The notes: a model not told the origin generated them from the sequence alone. Counted from the stretch's first letter, positions 40,575 through 50,547 are shown. The stretch: 64,000 nt of DNA from Anaerobacillus arseniciselenatis (GCF_001865995.1 NZ_MLQQ01000010.1:62001-126000); one strand, 5' to 3'. A program made the numbers and translations.

Positions 40575-42326
40575 CTATAATGTTACTTTTCTCCAGCTTT
40601 TTAAAGATGTAATGTCTAAAGCTCCTGCCTCTGCATACCCCTCACAAATAAAGCCTGGTACTTCTGCTCCATCCTGCAATTCTACTTTTCCAATACCGAG
40701 TGGCGATGGAATTGCAGTAGCAAACTTACCGAATTCTTTTAATGGCATTTTCCATATTTCTACTTCTATTGATGAGCCACCTTGATCTCTTTTAAGTAAG
40801 CCTGGCTTAGCTGGGGTTGTCGGAAGCTTAATAAATTTATATTTATCTGCTGTTAGATCTTCTCGGATAAATGTTGCCCCGTACTCAATCATTTGTTTCT
40901 CAAGTGCGAAAGAACGCATATGCAGTCCACAAACAGCAACAAGTGTTGTCCGTACTTTTTCCTTATCAGTAGGTAGTTCTTCACCTGAGAACAATTTAGC
41001 TAATCCAAAAATATAACCCTCTTGATCGGCTTCAGCAAACATAGTAATCCCAAATGGAATATTATCAGTCGTATCTTTAGTTGGTACTGCAATAGCACAT
41101 AGGTCTAGTAAATTACAATGGTTCGTGTATCTTCCCATATCACTATTTGTGGCAATTGGATTCTCTCTTACCTCATCACGTGTCCAAGTTCCCCCAGCTG
41201 TTGGCATAATAAATACTGCGCCTTTAAGGAGCTTACTCGTTTTATTCTTTAACTCTTTTAATTTGTACATTGCTTCAAAAACACTCGCAGCGTCGTAGTG
41301 GTCCCCGCTACCAGAACGCAGAATCTTCTCTGTTACCTCAAATGCTGTATCTGGGTTGGCTTCAATAAATTCTCCAAGGGCTGCCCAGCGTTCAGCAATC
41401 CAAGGTCCATCGTATAAAATAGCTGCTGCCTCAGAGAACAACTCGACATCAACATACTCAACCGGAATCAAGCCTTTTTCTAACGTTTCAACAGTATGGT
41501 GCCATGCTGCCTCATATTCCTTTTCATAAGGACCAAAAAAGTATAATGGACCTTTGGGAAGCAGAATTTTTGTAGGTAATTCATAGCTAGGCTTCTCTAG
41601 ATTTCTTGACCACGGATCCTGTGTATTCACTCCACGGACTACTGAATCCACTAGCTTAGAATCATCAATCGAATTTGCAAATACCGTTACACAGTCTAGG
41701 CTTGCACAAGCAGGTACAACTCCTTCAGTTGACCACGCCCCAAGACTAGGTTTAAAGCCAACAAGTCTATTAAGTGCAGCTGGGACACGACCAGAGCCAG
41801 CCGTATCTGTTCCTAACGCAAAAGCGGTTTGTCCTCGTGCTACACTAACCGCTGATCCCGAGCTTGAACCCCCGCTAATTAAAGAAGAATCTAGTGCATT
41901 ATGAGTTTCACCATATGGGCTACGTGTTCCTACAAGTCCTGTTGCAAATTGATCTAAGTTCGCCTTACCAACAGGGATCGCACCCGCTTGAACTAGTTTT
42001 TCAACAATATAAGCATGCTCTTCCGGTATAAAGCTGTATCCCACGCAACCAGCTGTAGTTGTAACTCCCGCAAGATCGATATTATCTTTAATGGCAAAGG
42101 GCATTCCCCATAAAGGTGCTTCATTTGGGTCCAGTTTTTGTAATCCTTCTAGATAGGGTCCAATGAACTTCATATCAGGCTTTGTAATCCAGATGTTCAT
42201 CTCCACGTCTCGCTCAGATCGCTCTATAATTTCTAACACTACCTCTTCTGGAGTTAGGGCCCCCGCAGCATACATCTCCTGTAATACCTCAATCGATAAC
42301 TTTTCTGGAATCGCTACTTTTTTCAT
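40575..42326 (-). CDS. atzF: Allophanate hydrolase
   Basis: The 583-residue protein is an amidase-signature enzyme: Lys in PFAIKDNIDLAG (about 95), and SGGSSSGSAVSVARG and GTDTAGSGRVPAA carrying the Ser-cisSer-Lys triad. The C-terminal about 120 residues match the extra domain of allophanate hydrolases. It hydrolyses allophanate to CO2 and ammonia. The length fits the AtzF/DUR1-type family. Its ATG overlaps the carboxylase stop by 4 nt. In a guanidine pathway it completes the route guanidine to carboxyguanidine to allophanate to ammonia. Confidence 0.92.
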   Translation of the reverse strand: MKKVAIPEKLSIEVLQEMYAAGALTPEEVVLEIIERSERDVEMNIWITKPDMKFIGPYLEGLQKLDPNEAPLWGMPFAIKDNIDLAGVTTTAGCVGYSFIPEEHAYIVEKLVQAGAIPVGKANLDQFATGLVGTRSPYGETHNALDSSLISGGSSSGSAVSVARGQTAFALGTDTAGSGRVPAALNRLVGFKPSLGAWSTEGVVPACASLDCVTVFANSIDDSKLVDSVVRGVNTQDPWSRNLEKPSYELPTKILLPKGPLYFFGPYEKEYEAAWHHTVETLEKGLIPVEYVDVELFSEAAAILYDGPWIAERWAALGEFIEANPDTAFEVTEKILRSGSGDHYDAASVFEAMYKLKELKNKTSKLLKGAVFIMPTAGGTWTRDEVRENPIATNSDMGRYTNHCNLLDLCAIAVPTKDTTDNIPFGITMFAEADQEGYIFGLAKLFSGEELPTDKEKVRTTLVAVCGLHMRSFALEKQMIEYGATFIREDLTADKYKFIKLPTTPAKPGLLKRDQGGSSIEVEIWKMPLKEFGKFATAIPSPLGIGKVELQDGAEVPGFICEGYAEAGALDITSLKSWRKVTL

Positions 42327-45300
42327 ACGATAGCTACCTCCTTTTTCTTTTCTTCTAAAATTCCTGCGATCAACTGACCCGCATGAACTTCATCACCAGG
42401 TTTTACGAAAAGCTGTGAAATGACTCCATCACATGTTGCGTGCTGAGGGAATTCCATCTTCATGCTTTCCTCTATTAAAATGACATCCCCTTTTTGTACA
42501 GACTGTCCTTCCTGTACCAATACCTTCCATACGCTACCTGGCATCGTGCAATGTATACCTACTTCTCCTTCTTGAAGCTCATCTGGAGCTAGAGAGGCAG
42601 AATGATCAGTTTCAGAAATATACTCTGATAGTCCAAGCTCTTTCCAACGCATACGTTCTTCTTTAAATGCGTCTTTTTGCATGACACGGAACTCGTTGGA
42701 ATCCTCTTGAATAGACTCTAGAAACTCTAAATAATCTCCTAAATTAAAGATAGTTTCCTCAATCTCTATTTCAAAACGACTACGTGTAAAGTCCTCTCTC
42801 ATCTGTAGTAAATCATCTGCTTCTACAGGATAGAATTGAATTTGGTCGAAGAAGCGCAGTAACCATGGCTTTCCATCTCTAAAGCTTTTAGTCGAGCGAT
42901 ATTTATTCCACATTTGAACGGTACGCCCTACGAATTGATAGCCCCCAGGACCCTCCATTCCGTACACACACATATAAGCGCCACCAATTCCAACTGCATT
43001 TTCAGGTGTCCACGTTCTTGCAGGATTGTATTTCGTTGTTACTAGGCGATGTCTTGGATCGACAGGTGTAGCAACAGGAGCTCCTAGATACACATCACCT
43101 AAACCTAGAACTAAATAATTCGCATTATAGACAACCTCTTTAACATCCTGAATTTCTCTTAGACCGTTTATACGACGGATGAATTCTAGATTACTAGGAC
43201 ACCACGGAGCATCGGGTCTAACATTTTGATGATAGCGTTCCGTCGCTAACTGAGTAGAAGGGTCATCCCAAGATAATGGTAGCTTCACAATACGTGAAGG
43301 AACTTGAATAGACTCTAGTGGAGGAAGACTCTCATTTATAGCTACAACTTTCTCACATAATTCCTTCGATGAAATTTGAGTTGAATCAAAATGAATTTGT
43401 AATGATCGGATACCTGGAGTTAGGTCTTGGATGGAAAGCTCACTTTCATTTCGTAGTGCTTCCATTAATACATGTGCTTGAAAACGATAGCGTAAATCTA
43501 ATTCCATCTCACCGTATTCAACTAGCATATACTCATCTCCAGCGCAGCGTATGGTTACTGAAAATTGACCTTCATTGCTTCTATATAAAACGGGGTATTC
43601 CGCGTCTAGTAAAGCCTTCGTGTCTGGAAGTTTACTCGGTACTAGGCTACTAAACTCACGACTTCCCATAGATTCTAGATTGTTCTCTTGTATACTTCGT
43701 AATTGCTCTGCTTCTTCTAACGTAAGGAGTTGAAATTGTACTTTATCCCCTGGGTGGAGCTGACCAATCTTCCAGCGTTCTGCAGAAGCTGTTGTAACAG
43801 GGCAAACAAATCCACCTAAGCTCGGCCCATCTGGACCAAGTAGTATCGGCATATCTCCAGTTAAATCTAGCGTTCCAATCGCATACGCATTATCATGTAT
43901 GTTAGAAGGATGAAGCCCAGCGTCTCCCCCGTCCTCACGATTCCAAAGTGGTGCAGGTCCAACTAAACGGACACCTGTACGAGAGCTATTAAAGTGAACT
44001 TCAAATGTAGTTTCACTCAGCTTTTTCAAATACTCAGGTTGTAAAAATTCTACTGTACTATGGGGACCTGGAATGACACCTATCGTCCATGACCGGTTAA
44101 TTGTAGGCCTATAAGTTTCTTCAAGAACTTGTTCGTCAACTACTATACTCGTACGGTTTACACGTAGGACATCTCCTACTCTTAATGCTCTACCCCCATG
44201 GCCACCAAAGTTACCGAGAGTAAATGTTGCTGAGCTTCCTAGGATCTTCGGCATATCAAAGCCACCCGTAACTAACAAGTAGGTTCTCATTCCTGACTTG
44301 GCTTCTCCAAATGAAAGAATTTGATTTGTCTTAGCATGAACTAGAGTATACATTTCTACTGGAGTATCATCTAGCTTTGCCTCCATATCTGCCCCAGTAA
44401 TACAAAACGTCATATCTGATCTAAAGCGGTAAGAACCTCCTCGAAGGGTTAATTCTAAACCACTCGCAGTATCCTCATTACCTAATACTTTATTCCCAAT
44501 GCGGAAGGAATGATCATCCATTGGGCCACACGGAGGTACACCCACATCCCAATGACCTACTCTACCCGGATAATCCTGAATTGTCGTTTGTACCCCGCCA
44601 TCAAGAACCTCGATTGCAAATTCTTTCGGCTCAAAGTTATTTAGCATACGTGTAAATACATCTCCCGTATAGAAAACTGGCTCTTCGAGTAAAGACTCAA
44701 CATATTCTAAATTTGTTGTAATCCCATATAAGCGTGTATTGGCAAGAGCTTCTTGTAGCTTCTCAATTGCCTCATCACGAGTATTCGCATGGACGATGAT
44801 TTTCGCTAGCATGGGGTCATATAATGTTGTTACATTGATTCCATCACGTACCCATGTCTCGACACGAGCTGAATCTGGGAATTTCACTTGATCAATCAGG
44901 CCGGCACTTGGTCTAAATTGTTGGAGGCAATCTTCAGCATAGATACGAGCTTGAATACTATGTCCTGTTGGAGCTTGAACTTTTTCTTCTAAATTCACTA
45001 AGTCATTACTAGCCTCTAGAATCATCCACTCGACTAGGTCAACACCTAATACTTCTTCTGTTACACCATGCTCAACTTGTAATCTCGTATTTACCTCTAA
45101 GAAATAAAATTGTTCTGTGGCTGAATCAAAGAGATATTCCACTGTTCCTGCACTTCTATAACCAACCTCCTGTGCGAGTCTCTTAGCAGAGGCTTGCATT
45201 TCCTCCCTTACATCAACAGGTAAATTCGGAGCTGGACTTTCTTCAATCACCTTTTGGTTACGTCTTTGAACAGAGCAATCGCGCTCCCCAAGTGCAACAA

Positions 45301-45961
45301 CCTCCCCCTCTTGGTTACCGAAGATTTGTACCTCCACATGACGTGCTTTTTCAATATACTTCTCTACAAATAGTCCACCATTATTAAAATTAGTTTCAGC
45401 TAAGTGACGTACTCCTTCAAAGGCTTGAAGCAATTCTTCCTCCTTCTCACAAACTCTCATCCCAATCCCACCGCCACCTGCAGTACTTTTCAATATAACA
45501 GGATAGCCAATTTGCGCTGCTTCACTTACCGCTAGTTCTTGTTCTGTAATAAGAGATGTTCCTGGTAATAAGGGGACATTGGCACGTTCTGCGATTTCAC
45601 GAGCACTATGCTTGAGTCCAAACATATTCATTTGCTCTGGTGTAGGTCCGATAAAGACAATTCCATTTTGCTCACATGCCGTTGCAAAATCTGAATTCTC
45701 ACTTAAAAATCCATATCCCGGATGAATGGCACAAGCCTCTACATCTAAAGCGGTCTGTAAAATAAGGTCTTGATTCAAATAACTATCTTGAACGGGGCCC
45801 TCTCCAATTAGAATTGCTTCATCTGCTAAATCTACATGTAAACTATCTTGATCTGCTTTTGTATAAACGGAAACGGATCCTATCCCTAGATTTTTCAACG
45901 TTCTTATAATTCTTACTGCAATAGCCCCTCTATTAGCTATAAGTACTTTCTTAAACATCAT
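42323..45961 (-). CDS. Biotin-dependent guanidine/urea carboxylase
   Basis: The 1212-residue protein has biotin carboxylase (about 1-450; ATP-grasp loop KSTAGGGGIGMRV), a KipA/PxpC-like carboxyltransferase half (about 458-770; DGGVQTTIQDYPGRVGHW), a KipI/PxpB-like half (about 790-1060), and a C-terminal biotinyl domain with Lys1168 in ESMKMEF. This is the urea carboxylase architecture. With guanidine-I riboswitches and both DUF1989 partners in the same locus, carboxylation of guanidine is the more likely true reaction, as shown for such operons in 2020 by others. AGGAGG lies 5-8 nt before the paired ATG codons. Confidence 0.9.
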   Translation of the reverse strand: MMFKKVLIANRGAIAVRIIRTLKNLGIGSVSVYTKADQDSLHVDLADEAILIGEGPVQDSYLNQDLILQTALDVEACAIHPGYGFLSENSDFATACEQNGIVFIGPTPEQMNMFGLKHSAREIAERANVPLLPGTSLITEQELAVSEAAQIGYPVILKSTAGGGGIGMRVCEKEEELLQAFEGVRHLAETNFNNGGLFVEKYIEKARHVEVQIFGNQEGEVVALGERDCSVQRRNQKVIEESPAPNLPVDVREEMQASAKRLAQEVGYRSAGTVEYLFDSATEQFYFLEVNTRLQVEHGVTEEVLGVDLVEWMILEASNDLVNLEEKVQAPTGHSIQARIYAEDCLQQFRPSAGLIDQVKFPDSARVETWVRDGINVTTLYDPMLAKIIVHANTRDEAIEKLQEALANTRLYGITTNLEYVESLLEEPVFYTGDVFTRMLNNFEPKEFAIEVLDGGVQTTIQDYPGRVGHWDVGVPPCGPMDDHSFRIGNKVLGNEDTASGLELTLRGGSYRFRSDMTFCITGADMEAKLDDTPVEMYTLVHAKTNQILSFGEAKSGMRTYLLVTGGFDMPKILGSSATFTLGNFGGHGGRALRVGDVLRVNRTSIVVDEQVLEETYRPTINRSWTIGVIPGPHSTVEFLQPEYLKKLSETTFEVHFNSSRTGVRLVGPAPLWNREDGGDAGLHPSNIHDNAYAIGTLDLTGDMPILLGPDGPSLGGFVCPVTTASAERWKIGQLHPGDKVQFQLLTLEEAEQLRSIQENNLESMGSREFSSLVPSKLPDTKALLDAEYPVLYRSNEGQFSVTIRCAGDEYMLVEYGEMELDLRYRFQAHVLMEALRNESELSIQDLTPGIRSLQIHFDSTQISSKELCEKVVAINESLPPLESIQVPSRIVKLPLSWDDPSTQLATERYHQNVRPDAPWCPSNLEFIRRINGLREIQDVKEVVYNANYLVLGLGDVYLGAPVATPVDPRHRLVTTKYNPARTWTPENAVGIGGAYMCVYGMEGPGGYQFVGRTVQMWNKYRSTKSFRDGKPWLLRFFDQIQFYPVEADDLLQMREDFTRSRFEIEIEETIFNLGDYLEFLESIQEDSNEFRVMQKDAFKEERMRWKELGLSEYISETDHSASLAPDELQEGEVGIHCTMPGSVWKVLVQEGQSVQKGDVILIEESMKMEFPQHATCDGVISQLFVKPGDEVHAGQLIAGILEEKKKEVAIV

Positions 45962-45971
45962 GACGTCCTCC

Positions 45972-46622
45972 TTATTTATCCCAAATGAGTACTCTTACTG
46001 GTGTTGGATTATAGGCGTTACAAGGATTATTTAATTGGGGACAGTTACTGATTAGGGCAACTGTATTTGAGATAACCTCCATTTCAACATACCTGCCCGG
46101 TGCCGAAACACCGTCTGCAAAGGTTAATCCTCCTTCTGGTGTGACAGGTACATTCATGAAAAAGTTAATATTCGGAGCTAAATCACGCTTTGTATAAGAA
46201 CCACCGAATTTCTCCATTTGAAGCATAAATGTGTCACGGCAATTATGCATAGGAAGCTTTTCATGTGCGTATCTCACTGTATTACTTTGTGCTGAACAAG
46301 CTCCACCTAACGTGTCGTGTCTTCCACATGTATCTGCAACAATTTTTAATAATGCTTTTCCTGATTCACTTTTCAAAACAGAACCCGTTGTTAAATAAAT
46401 ATTTTCTTGTCCTGTAATGGTGTTGACTGCACTATAGTGATCCTCTGGATGATCCGCATCAAAAAATAATGTATCCGCTGCTTGGTTACCTTCGAGGTCA
46501 ACAATACGAAAAATCTGCCCCTCTTTCAGTTCTCTCATCCAACCGTCTCCTGCTAAGACCACTTCATTATAAACGGCGTCGCTTTCATTTCTAGCACTCT
46601 CTACTCTATTAAAAGCTGTCAT
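45972..46622 (-). CDS. DUF1989 protein (UAAP2 type), carboxyguanidine deiminase subunit
   Basis: The 216-residue protein belongs to the urea carboxylase-associated DUF1989 family, type 2: [34 protein letters not shown] (by region), [32 protein letters not shown] and [13 protein letters not shown] with several Cys and His probably holding a metal. The two DUF1989 proteins form the carboxyguanidine deiminase (CgdA/CgdB), which turns carboxyguanidine into allophanate and ammonia. It follows the UAAP1-type gene by 13 nt and has a strong AGGAGG site. Confidence 0.85.
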   Translation of the reverse strand: MTAFNRVESARNESDAVYNEVVLAGDGWMRELKEGQIFRIVDLEGNQAADTLFFDADHPEDHYSAVNTITGQENIYLTTGSVLKSESGKALLKIVADTCGRHDTLGGACSAQSNTVRYAHEKLPMHNCRDTFMLQMEKFGGSYTKRDLAPNINFFMNVPVTPEGGLTFADGVSAPGRYVEMEVISNTVALISNCPQLNNPCNAYNPTPVRVLIWDK

Positions 46623-46635
46623 ATCTTTTCTCCTC

Positions 46636-47352
46636 CTATCGATTCAGGCTGTAATATTCCCATGTATTTTCAAATGCACGTCGATTTTCTGGACGGTAAT
46701 TCACACATTCATCTAATGTATTTGCTGGCTCCGCTTCAAAAACTTCCATTTGAATCGGAACTGATGGATAGTTTGTATTTGGGTCTAATGGATTCGGTGT
46801 ATTAGATAAGACGATTAGCATATCCATTTCTGTACGAAGTGTTATCGTATCTCCTTTTTTACTATGGGAACTGGCGAAATTCATCTTCCCCTTTTCATCA
46901 CAATATACTTTGGAAAATAAGTTCACGACTGGTGCCATATCACGCATACCTAATCCGCTACGTACTAATTCCATTGCAAAGTTTTCTTCCCCACTTCGAT
47001 ACCAATCATTTCTTTTTTCTTGATAGGTAGTACTACCGTATTTTTCGTCTGTTAGTTTCCTAGAAGTGTAGCCACTAATCGAATCATGCCAACCTACACT
47101 ATCGTCAACAATACTTGCTAGCACTCTACCATTATCACTCATCAGAACATGACCTTTCGTTAAGTGTGATGTATATTGAGCCTTTAATGTATCTGACATA
47201 TTGTAGCGCTCCGTTAAATCCTTTTGATTAAACATTAAGAGAGAAAGATTGGCACCCACACCTAATGCTGTAAAGCGAATATATTTATTTCTTGAAATGA
47301 TCCCGGACCATTTGCCTCCTGAAACAAGAGTTATATTCCAAATCGAATTCAT
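46636..47352 (-). CDS. DUF1989 protein (UAAP1 type), carboxyguanidine deiminase subunit
   Basis: The product is 238 residues from ATG 47352, preceded by GGAGG at 9 nt; an in-frame TTG nine bases upstream abuts the ribosome site and is unlikely. It has the DUF1989 pattern [39 protein letters not shown] (by region), [11 protein letters not shown], and [16 protein letters not shown]. As the partner of the UAAP2 type it should form carboxyguanidine deiminase. It is the first gene behind riboswitch 2 and its terminator. Confidence 0.85.
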   Translation of the reverse strand: MNSIWNITLVSGGKWSGIISRNKYIRFTALGVGANLSLLMFNQKDLTERYNMSDTLKAQYTSHLTKGHVLMSDNGRVLASIVDDSVGWHDSISGYTSRKLTDEKYGSTTYQEKRNDWYRSGEENFAMELVRSGLGMRDMAPVVNLFSKVYCDEKGKMNFASSHSKKGDTITLRTEMDMLIVLSNTPNPLDPNTNYPSVPIQMEVFEAEPANTLDECVNYRPENRRAFENTWEYYSLNR

Positions 47353-47391
47353 CCCATTCAACCTCCAGAAAATATCAGTCTATGATTAGAG

Positions 47392-47421
47392 AAAGCCTAG
47401 GAGAAAGTCTCCCAGGCTTTT
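47392..47421 (-). terminator. Riboswitch-controlled terminator, operon 2
   Basis: AAAGCCTGGGAGA and TCTCCTAGGCTTT (minus strand) around CTT, followed by TCT. Its 5' arm is the conserved 3' end of the aptamer (AAAAGCC-GGGAGA), so ligand binding and termination exclude each other. Confidence 0.8.
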
Positions 47422-47512
47422 ATCCTTCCGTGTTATATAGTCAACTTCTGACTATACGCTCTCTCTCGGTCCAGACTTAACGGAAAAACCATTAACGGAA
47501 CCCTAGACAGCT
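47408..47512 (-). ncRNA. Guanidine-I (ykkC) riboswitch 2
   Basis: On the minus strand CTAGGGTTCCG (47506-47496), GGACCGAGAG (47472-47463) and ACGGAAGGATAAAAGCC-GGGAGA (47432-47408) appear in the order and spacing of the guanidine-I aptamer. It precedes the two DUF1989 genes, the carboxylase and allophanate hydrolase. Guanidine binding should prevent terminator formation. Confidence 0.92.
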
Positions 47513-47542
47513 TTGTTGTTCTATTTAAGAACCTATATTTGA

Positions 47543-48346
47543 TTAGTGCTGTAACATTGAAACAATATGTTTTTTAACTTTCATAAACTTATCTACATTA
47601 ACTAATTCATTATCTTTATAAAGGTTTAGATCTGCGTTAATTTCTTCTGCAATTCGACCAGGTCTAGCGTCCATCACATAAATTCGTTGAGATAAGAAAA
47701 GAGCTTCATCGATATCATGTGTGATAAAAACAATCGTTGTCTTTTCTTTCTTCCAAATATCTAGAAGTAAATGCTGCATAGATTGCTTTGTTTGTGCATC
47801 TAGTGCCCCAAACGGTTCATCCATCAGTAGCACATCCGGATTATTAGCAAGAGAACGAGCAATTGCAACACGCTGCTTCATTCCACCAGATAACTCTTTA
47901 CCGTAAGAATCAGCAAATCGTTCTAGCCCTACTATTTTTAAATAACGGTCTGTAATTTCAGCTCTCTCTTTTTTACTCATTTTCTTAAGCTTTAAACCAA
48001 ATTCAATATTCTCTCGTACGGTTAACCAAGGAAATAATGTGTAGGATTGAAACACCATCCCTCGCTCTACACTAGGTCCAGTTACTTCCTTTCCTGAAAC
48101 GACCACACTTCCATCTGATGGTTCTTCAAGTCCAGCTAAGATTCGTAGGACAGTAGATTTTCCACAACCTGATGGTCCAAGAAAAGTAACAAACTCACCA
48201 TTTTGCACATAAAAGGATACATCTTTTAACGCTTCAAACCTATTCTTCTTCGTCTCATATACCTTGCCTAATTTCGAAACGTCGATCTTGATATCCTCAG
48301 CTTTCGGTCTAGGTCTAGCAATAGGATCCTTTAAGACTGTTAACAT
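47543..48346 (-). CDS. ABC transporter ATP-binding protein (NitT/TauT type, guanidine locus)
   Basis: The 267-residue protein has Walker A GPSGCGKST, Q-loop, signature LSGGMKQR and Walker B VLLMDEPFGALD, and looks like SsuB/TauB/NrtD-type ATPases. It overlaps the permease stop by one base and is the last gene of the transporter operon. The operon's riboswitch says its substrate is guanidine or a compound releasing it. Confidence 0.9.
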   Translation of the reverse strand: MLTVLKDPIARPRPKAEDIKIDVSKLGKVYETKKNRFEALKDVSFYVQNGEFVTFLGPSGCGKSTVLRILAGLEEPSDGSVVVSGKEVTGPSVERGMVFQSYTLFPWLTVRENIEFGLKLKKMSKKERAEITDRYLKIVGLERFADSYGKELSGGMKQRVAIARSLANNPDVLLMDEPFGALDAQTKQSMQHLLLDIWKKEKTTIVFITHDIDEALFLSQRIYVMDARPGRIAEEINADLNLYKDNELVNVDKFMKVKKHIVSMLQH

Positions 48347-49167
48347 TAATGGTTTCCTCCTTCAGCCCACGGGAATAATTTTTTAGAAGCGATAGCAAAA
48401 CAACGATCAATCGTTAACCCAAGTAATCCAATGACTAAAATCCCAACAAATATCAATTCTGTATCTAAAAATCTTTGGGCTTTCATGATCGTGTAACCTA
48501 ACCCACTATTGGCTGCAACTAGCTCTGCAACAATTAAATACGTCCATGCCCAACCCATGATCAAACGCATAGTCGACATAAGCTTAGGAAGAAGTGCTGG
48601 GACGATAACTTTAAAGATAACCTGGATACGTTTTGCACCTAATGTATATGACGCTGAAAGTAGGTCTCTGTTAATGCGAAGCGTGTCGTCTGCAACCATT
48701 AACACCAGCTGGAAGAAACAACCTATAAAAATAACCATAATTTTAGCTGATTCACCAATCCCTGCCCAAACCATTATTAGTGGAATAAATGCAGCTGCTG
48801 GCATGTAACGAATAAATTCAGTTAAAGGAAGTACAGCAGATTCAGCAAATTTAAAAGTACCAGCAAGAATACCAAGTGGAATTCCAATCAAACATGCAAG
48901 CAGGAAGCCCATAAATACCCGATACACACTAATCCCGATATGCCCCCAAAACTCAGCACTAGCAATAGATTCAAAGAAAGCAACAACTACTGTAAAAGGT
49001 GTCGGTAAGAAGATTTCATTTACAACGTTTAACCAACTCAATGTACTCCATATCAAGAAAACGGATAGAAAAGCGAAAGCGATCCCAAGTAGGTACCAAC
49101 CCTTTGGTATTTCCTCTCGTATTTTAAATAATTTATTAGGCCTTTTTTTCTTTGTCGGTGGTTCCAT
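48346..49167 (-). CDS. ABC transporter permease (NitT/TauT type, guanidine locus)
   Basis: The 273-residue membrane protein has six or so helices and the EAA-type coupling loop (SASYTLGAKRIQVIFKVIVPALLPKLM), typical of SsuC/TauC/NrtB permeases. It is 73 nt after the binding-protein gene, with a hairpin in the gap, and overlaps the ATPase gene. As part of the riboswitch 1 operon it should bring in guanidine. Confidence 0.9.
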   Translation of the reverse strand: MEPPTKKKRPNKLFKIREEIPKGWYLLGIAFAFLSVFLIWSTLSWLNVVNEIFLPTPFTVVVAFFESIASAEFWGHIGISVYRVFMGFLLACLIGIPLGILAGTFKFAESAVLPLTEFIRYMPAAAFIPLIMVWAGIGESAKIMVIFIGCFFQLVLMVADDTLRINRDLLSASYTLGAKRIQVIFKVIVPALLPKLMSTMRLIMGWAWTYLIVAELVAANSGLGYTIMKAQRFLDTELIFVGILVIGLLGLTIDRCFAIASKKLFPWAEGGNH

Positions 49168-49193
49168 GATTTTTCCTCCTAATAATTTTAGTA

Positions 49194-49230
49194 AAAGGGG
49201 CAGAATCTAATTGGAAACCCTTCGCCCCTT
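49194..49230 (-). terminator. Intra-operon hairpin after binding-protein gene
   Basis: AAGGGGC and GCCCCTT with a weak T-run; likely lowers expression of the downstream permease or stabilises the upstream mRNA, as is usual after ABC binding-protein genes. Confidence 0.5.
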
Positions 49231-49240
49231 ATACTAATTT

Positions 49241-50254
49241 TTAATTTCTTCTTTCAAGCTCTTTTTCAATAAAAGATGGTGCTATTAAGTTATCGAAGCT
49301 TGGAATTTCTCTAATAAATTCAAGATCATATAAAAATTCTGCATTTCTTTCTGCTGTGTAAATTAGGGATTTATAAGACTCTTCATAGCTATACGCTGCT
49401 AGTGTCTCTTCTGGGCTGAATAATCGGAATCCATCCATTCCAATTGCTAATTCTGATGTTTGAATCTCAGCAGCTTCAGCAATAATTTGAATTGCTTCTT
49501 CTTCGTTTTCATGGAAGTAATCTACTGCGTCAAACCAAGCTGCTACAATTTTTGATACATCCTCTTCCCTTTCTTCTAACACTTCTTGGCGCATTGCCAA
49601 TACATCGGCAATCAACCCTGGGAATTCAGCAGACGTAATCAACTTCTGTCCACTTCCTTGCTCCTCAGCAATACTTAAGAATGGCTCCCATAAGCTAGCT
49701 GCGTCTAAATTACCTGCTATAAAAGTCGTTCCTGCGTCTTGAACTACCATGTTAGTAAAGTTAACATCTCTTTCACTTAATCCCGCTTCTTGTAATGCCG
49801 TTAACATAAAGAAGTGAGCAATCGTACCGATCTCTGTAGCGATTTTCTTACCCCTCAAATCATCTAGGGTTTGAATTTCTTCTGTTGTAATCAAACCATC
49901 TCCACCATGAGAGTTGTCAGTTATAAAAACGGCACGGATATCAATGTTTCTAGATAAAGGTGCAATCGTATCAATTAAAGCCTGGCTGTTCCCATCGATT
50001 TCTCCCGTATTTAGGGCTGATAGAGAATCTGCATAAACTGGGAAGTAAACTAGTTCAACATCCACACCATGCTTTTCAAAGAATCCTTTTTCTTCAACTA
50101 AATGCCATAAGTACCAGCTAGGTAGAGCACTAAAGCCTATTTTTATAGGTTTACCCTCCCCATTTGATGAACCTGATGTACCTTCTGACTGACCACATGC
50201 TGCTAATAATACAGCTGAGATCATGATTAACATTAAACTTTTTACCCTTTTCAT
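49241..50254 (-). CDS. ABC transporter substrate-binding lipoprotein (guanidine locus)
   Basis: The product is 337 residues from ATG 50254 (GAGGTG 6 nt upstream; a GTG at 50263 is the alternative). It has a lipoprotein signal (MISAVLLAAC) and an NMT1/SsuA-like binding fold: PIKIGFSALPSWYLWHLVEEKGFFEKHGVDVELV (by region) and LDDLRGKKIATEIGTIAHF. It should capture the substrate outside the cell. It is the first gene behind riboswitch 1. Confidence 0.88.
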   Translation of the reverse strand: MKRVKSLMLIMISAVLLAACGQSEGTSGSSNGEGKPIKIGFSALPSWYLWHLVEEKGFFEKHGVDVELVYFPVYADSLSALNTGEIDGNSQALIDTIAPLSRNIDIRAVFITDNSHGGDGLITTEEIQTLDDLRGKKIATEIGTIAHFFMLTALQEAGLSERDVNFTNMVVQDAGTTFIAGNLDAASLWEPFLSIAEEQGSGQKLITSAEFPGLIADVLAMRQEVLEEREEDVSKIVAAWFDAVDYFHENEEEAIQIIAEAAEIQTSELAIGMDGFRLFSPEETLAAYSYEESYKSLIYTAERNAEFLYDLEFIREIPSFDNLIAPSFIEKELERRN

Positions 50255-50280
50255 TACCTTCACCTCATCCTTTTAAAGTA

Positions 50281-50313
50281 AAAAAAGAGATAATGAGTTT
50301 TATTCATTATCTC
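50281..50313 (-). terminator. Riboswitch-controlled terminator, operon 1
   Basis: GAGATAATGA and TCATTATCTC around an ATAAAAC loop, followed by seven T on the minus strand. The 5' arm begins within the aptamer's conserved GGGAGA. Confidence 0.85.
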
Positions 50314-50412
50314 CCGGGCTTTTATCCCTCCGTGTAGCATAAAACTTGTTCATGCCGCCTACTCTTGGTCACAGACTCTCAAAATATATTGAAACGGAAC
50401 CCTAGAAGGCTG
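50308..50412 (-). ncRNA. Guanidine-I (ykkC) riboswitch 1
   Basis: On the minus strand CTAGGGTTCCG (50405-50395) and ACACGGAGGGATAAAAGCC-CGGGAGA (50335-50310), with GACCAAGAGTAGGC between, form the guanidine-I aptamer. It controls the ABC transporter operon by an overlapping terminator. Confidence 0.93.
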
Positions 50413-50547
50413 TTATTCAATTAAGTTATTTAAATACTAACATGGCATATTAATCTAATGTTAAATGACGGAAGGAAACCTTACATATAAATTTTCAGTC
50501 TAATTCTACTTTAACTAACCTGCTTAGTATAATAAACTGTACATATA

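Noticed and set aside
42323..45961. Plain urea carboxylase annotation
   Set aside because: Both operons carry guanidine-I riboswitches and DUF1989 partners, so guanidine carboxylase is the better reading; urea activity is not excluded.
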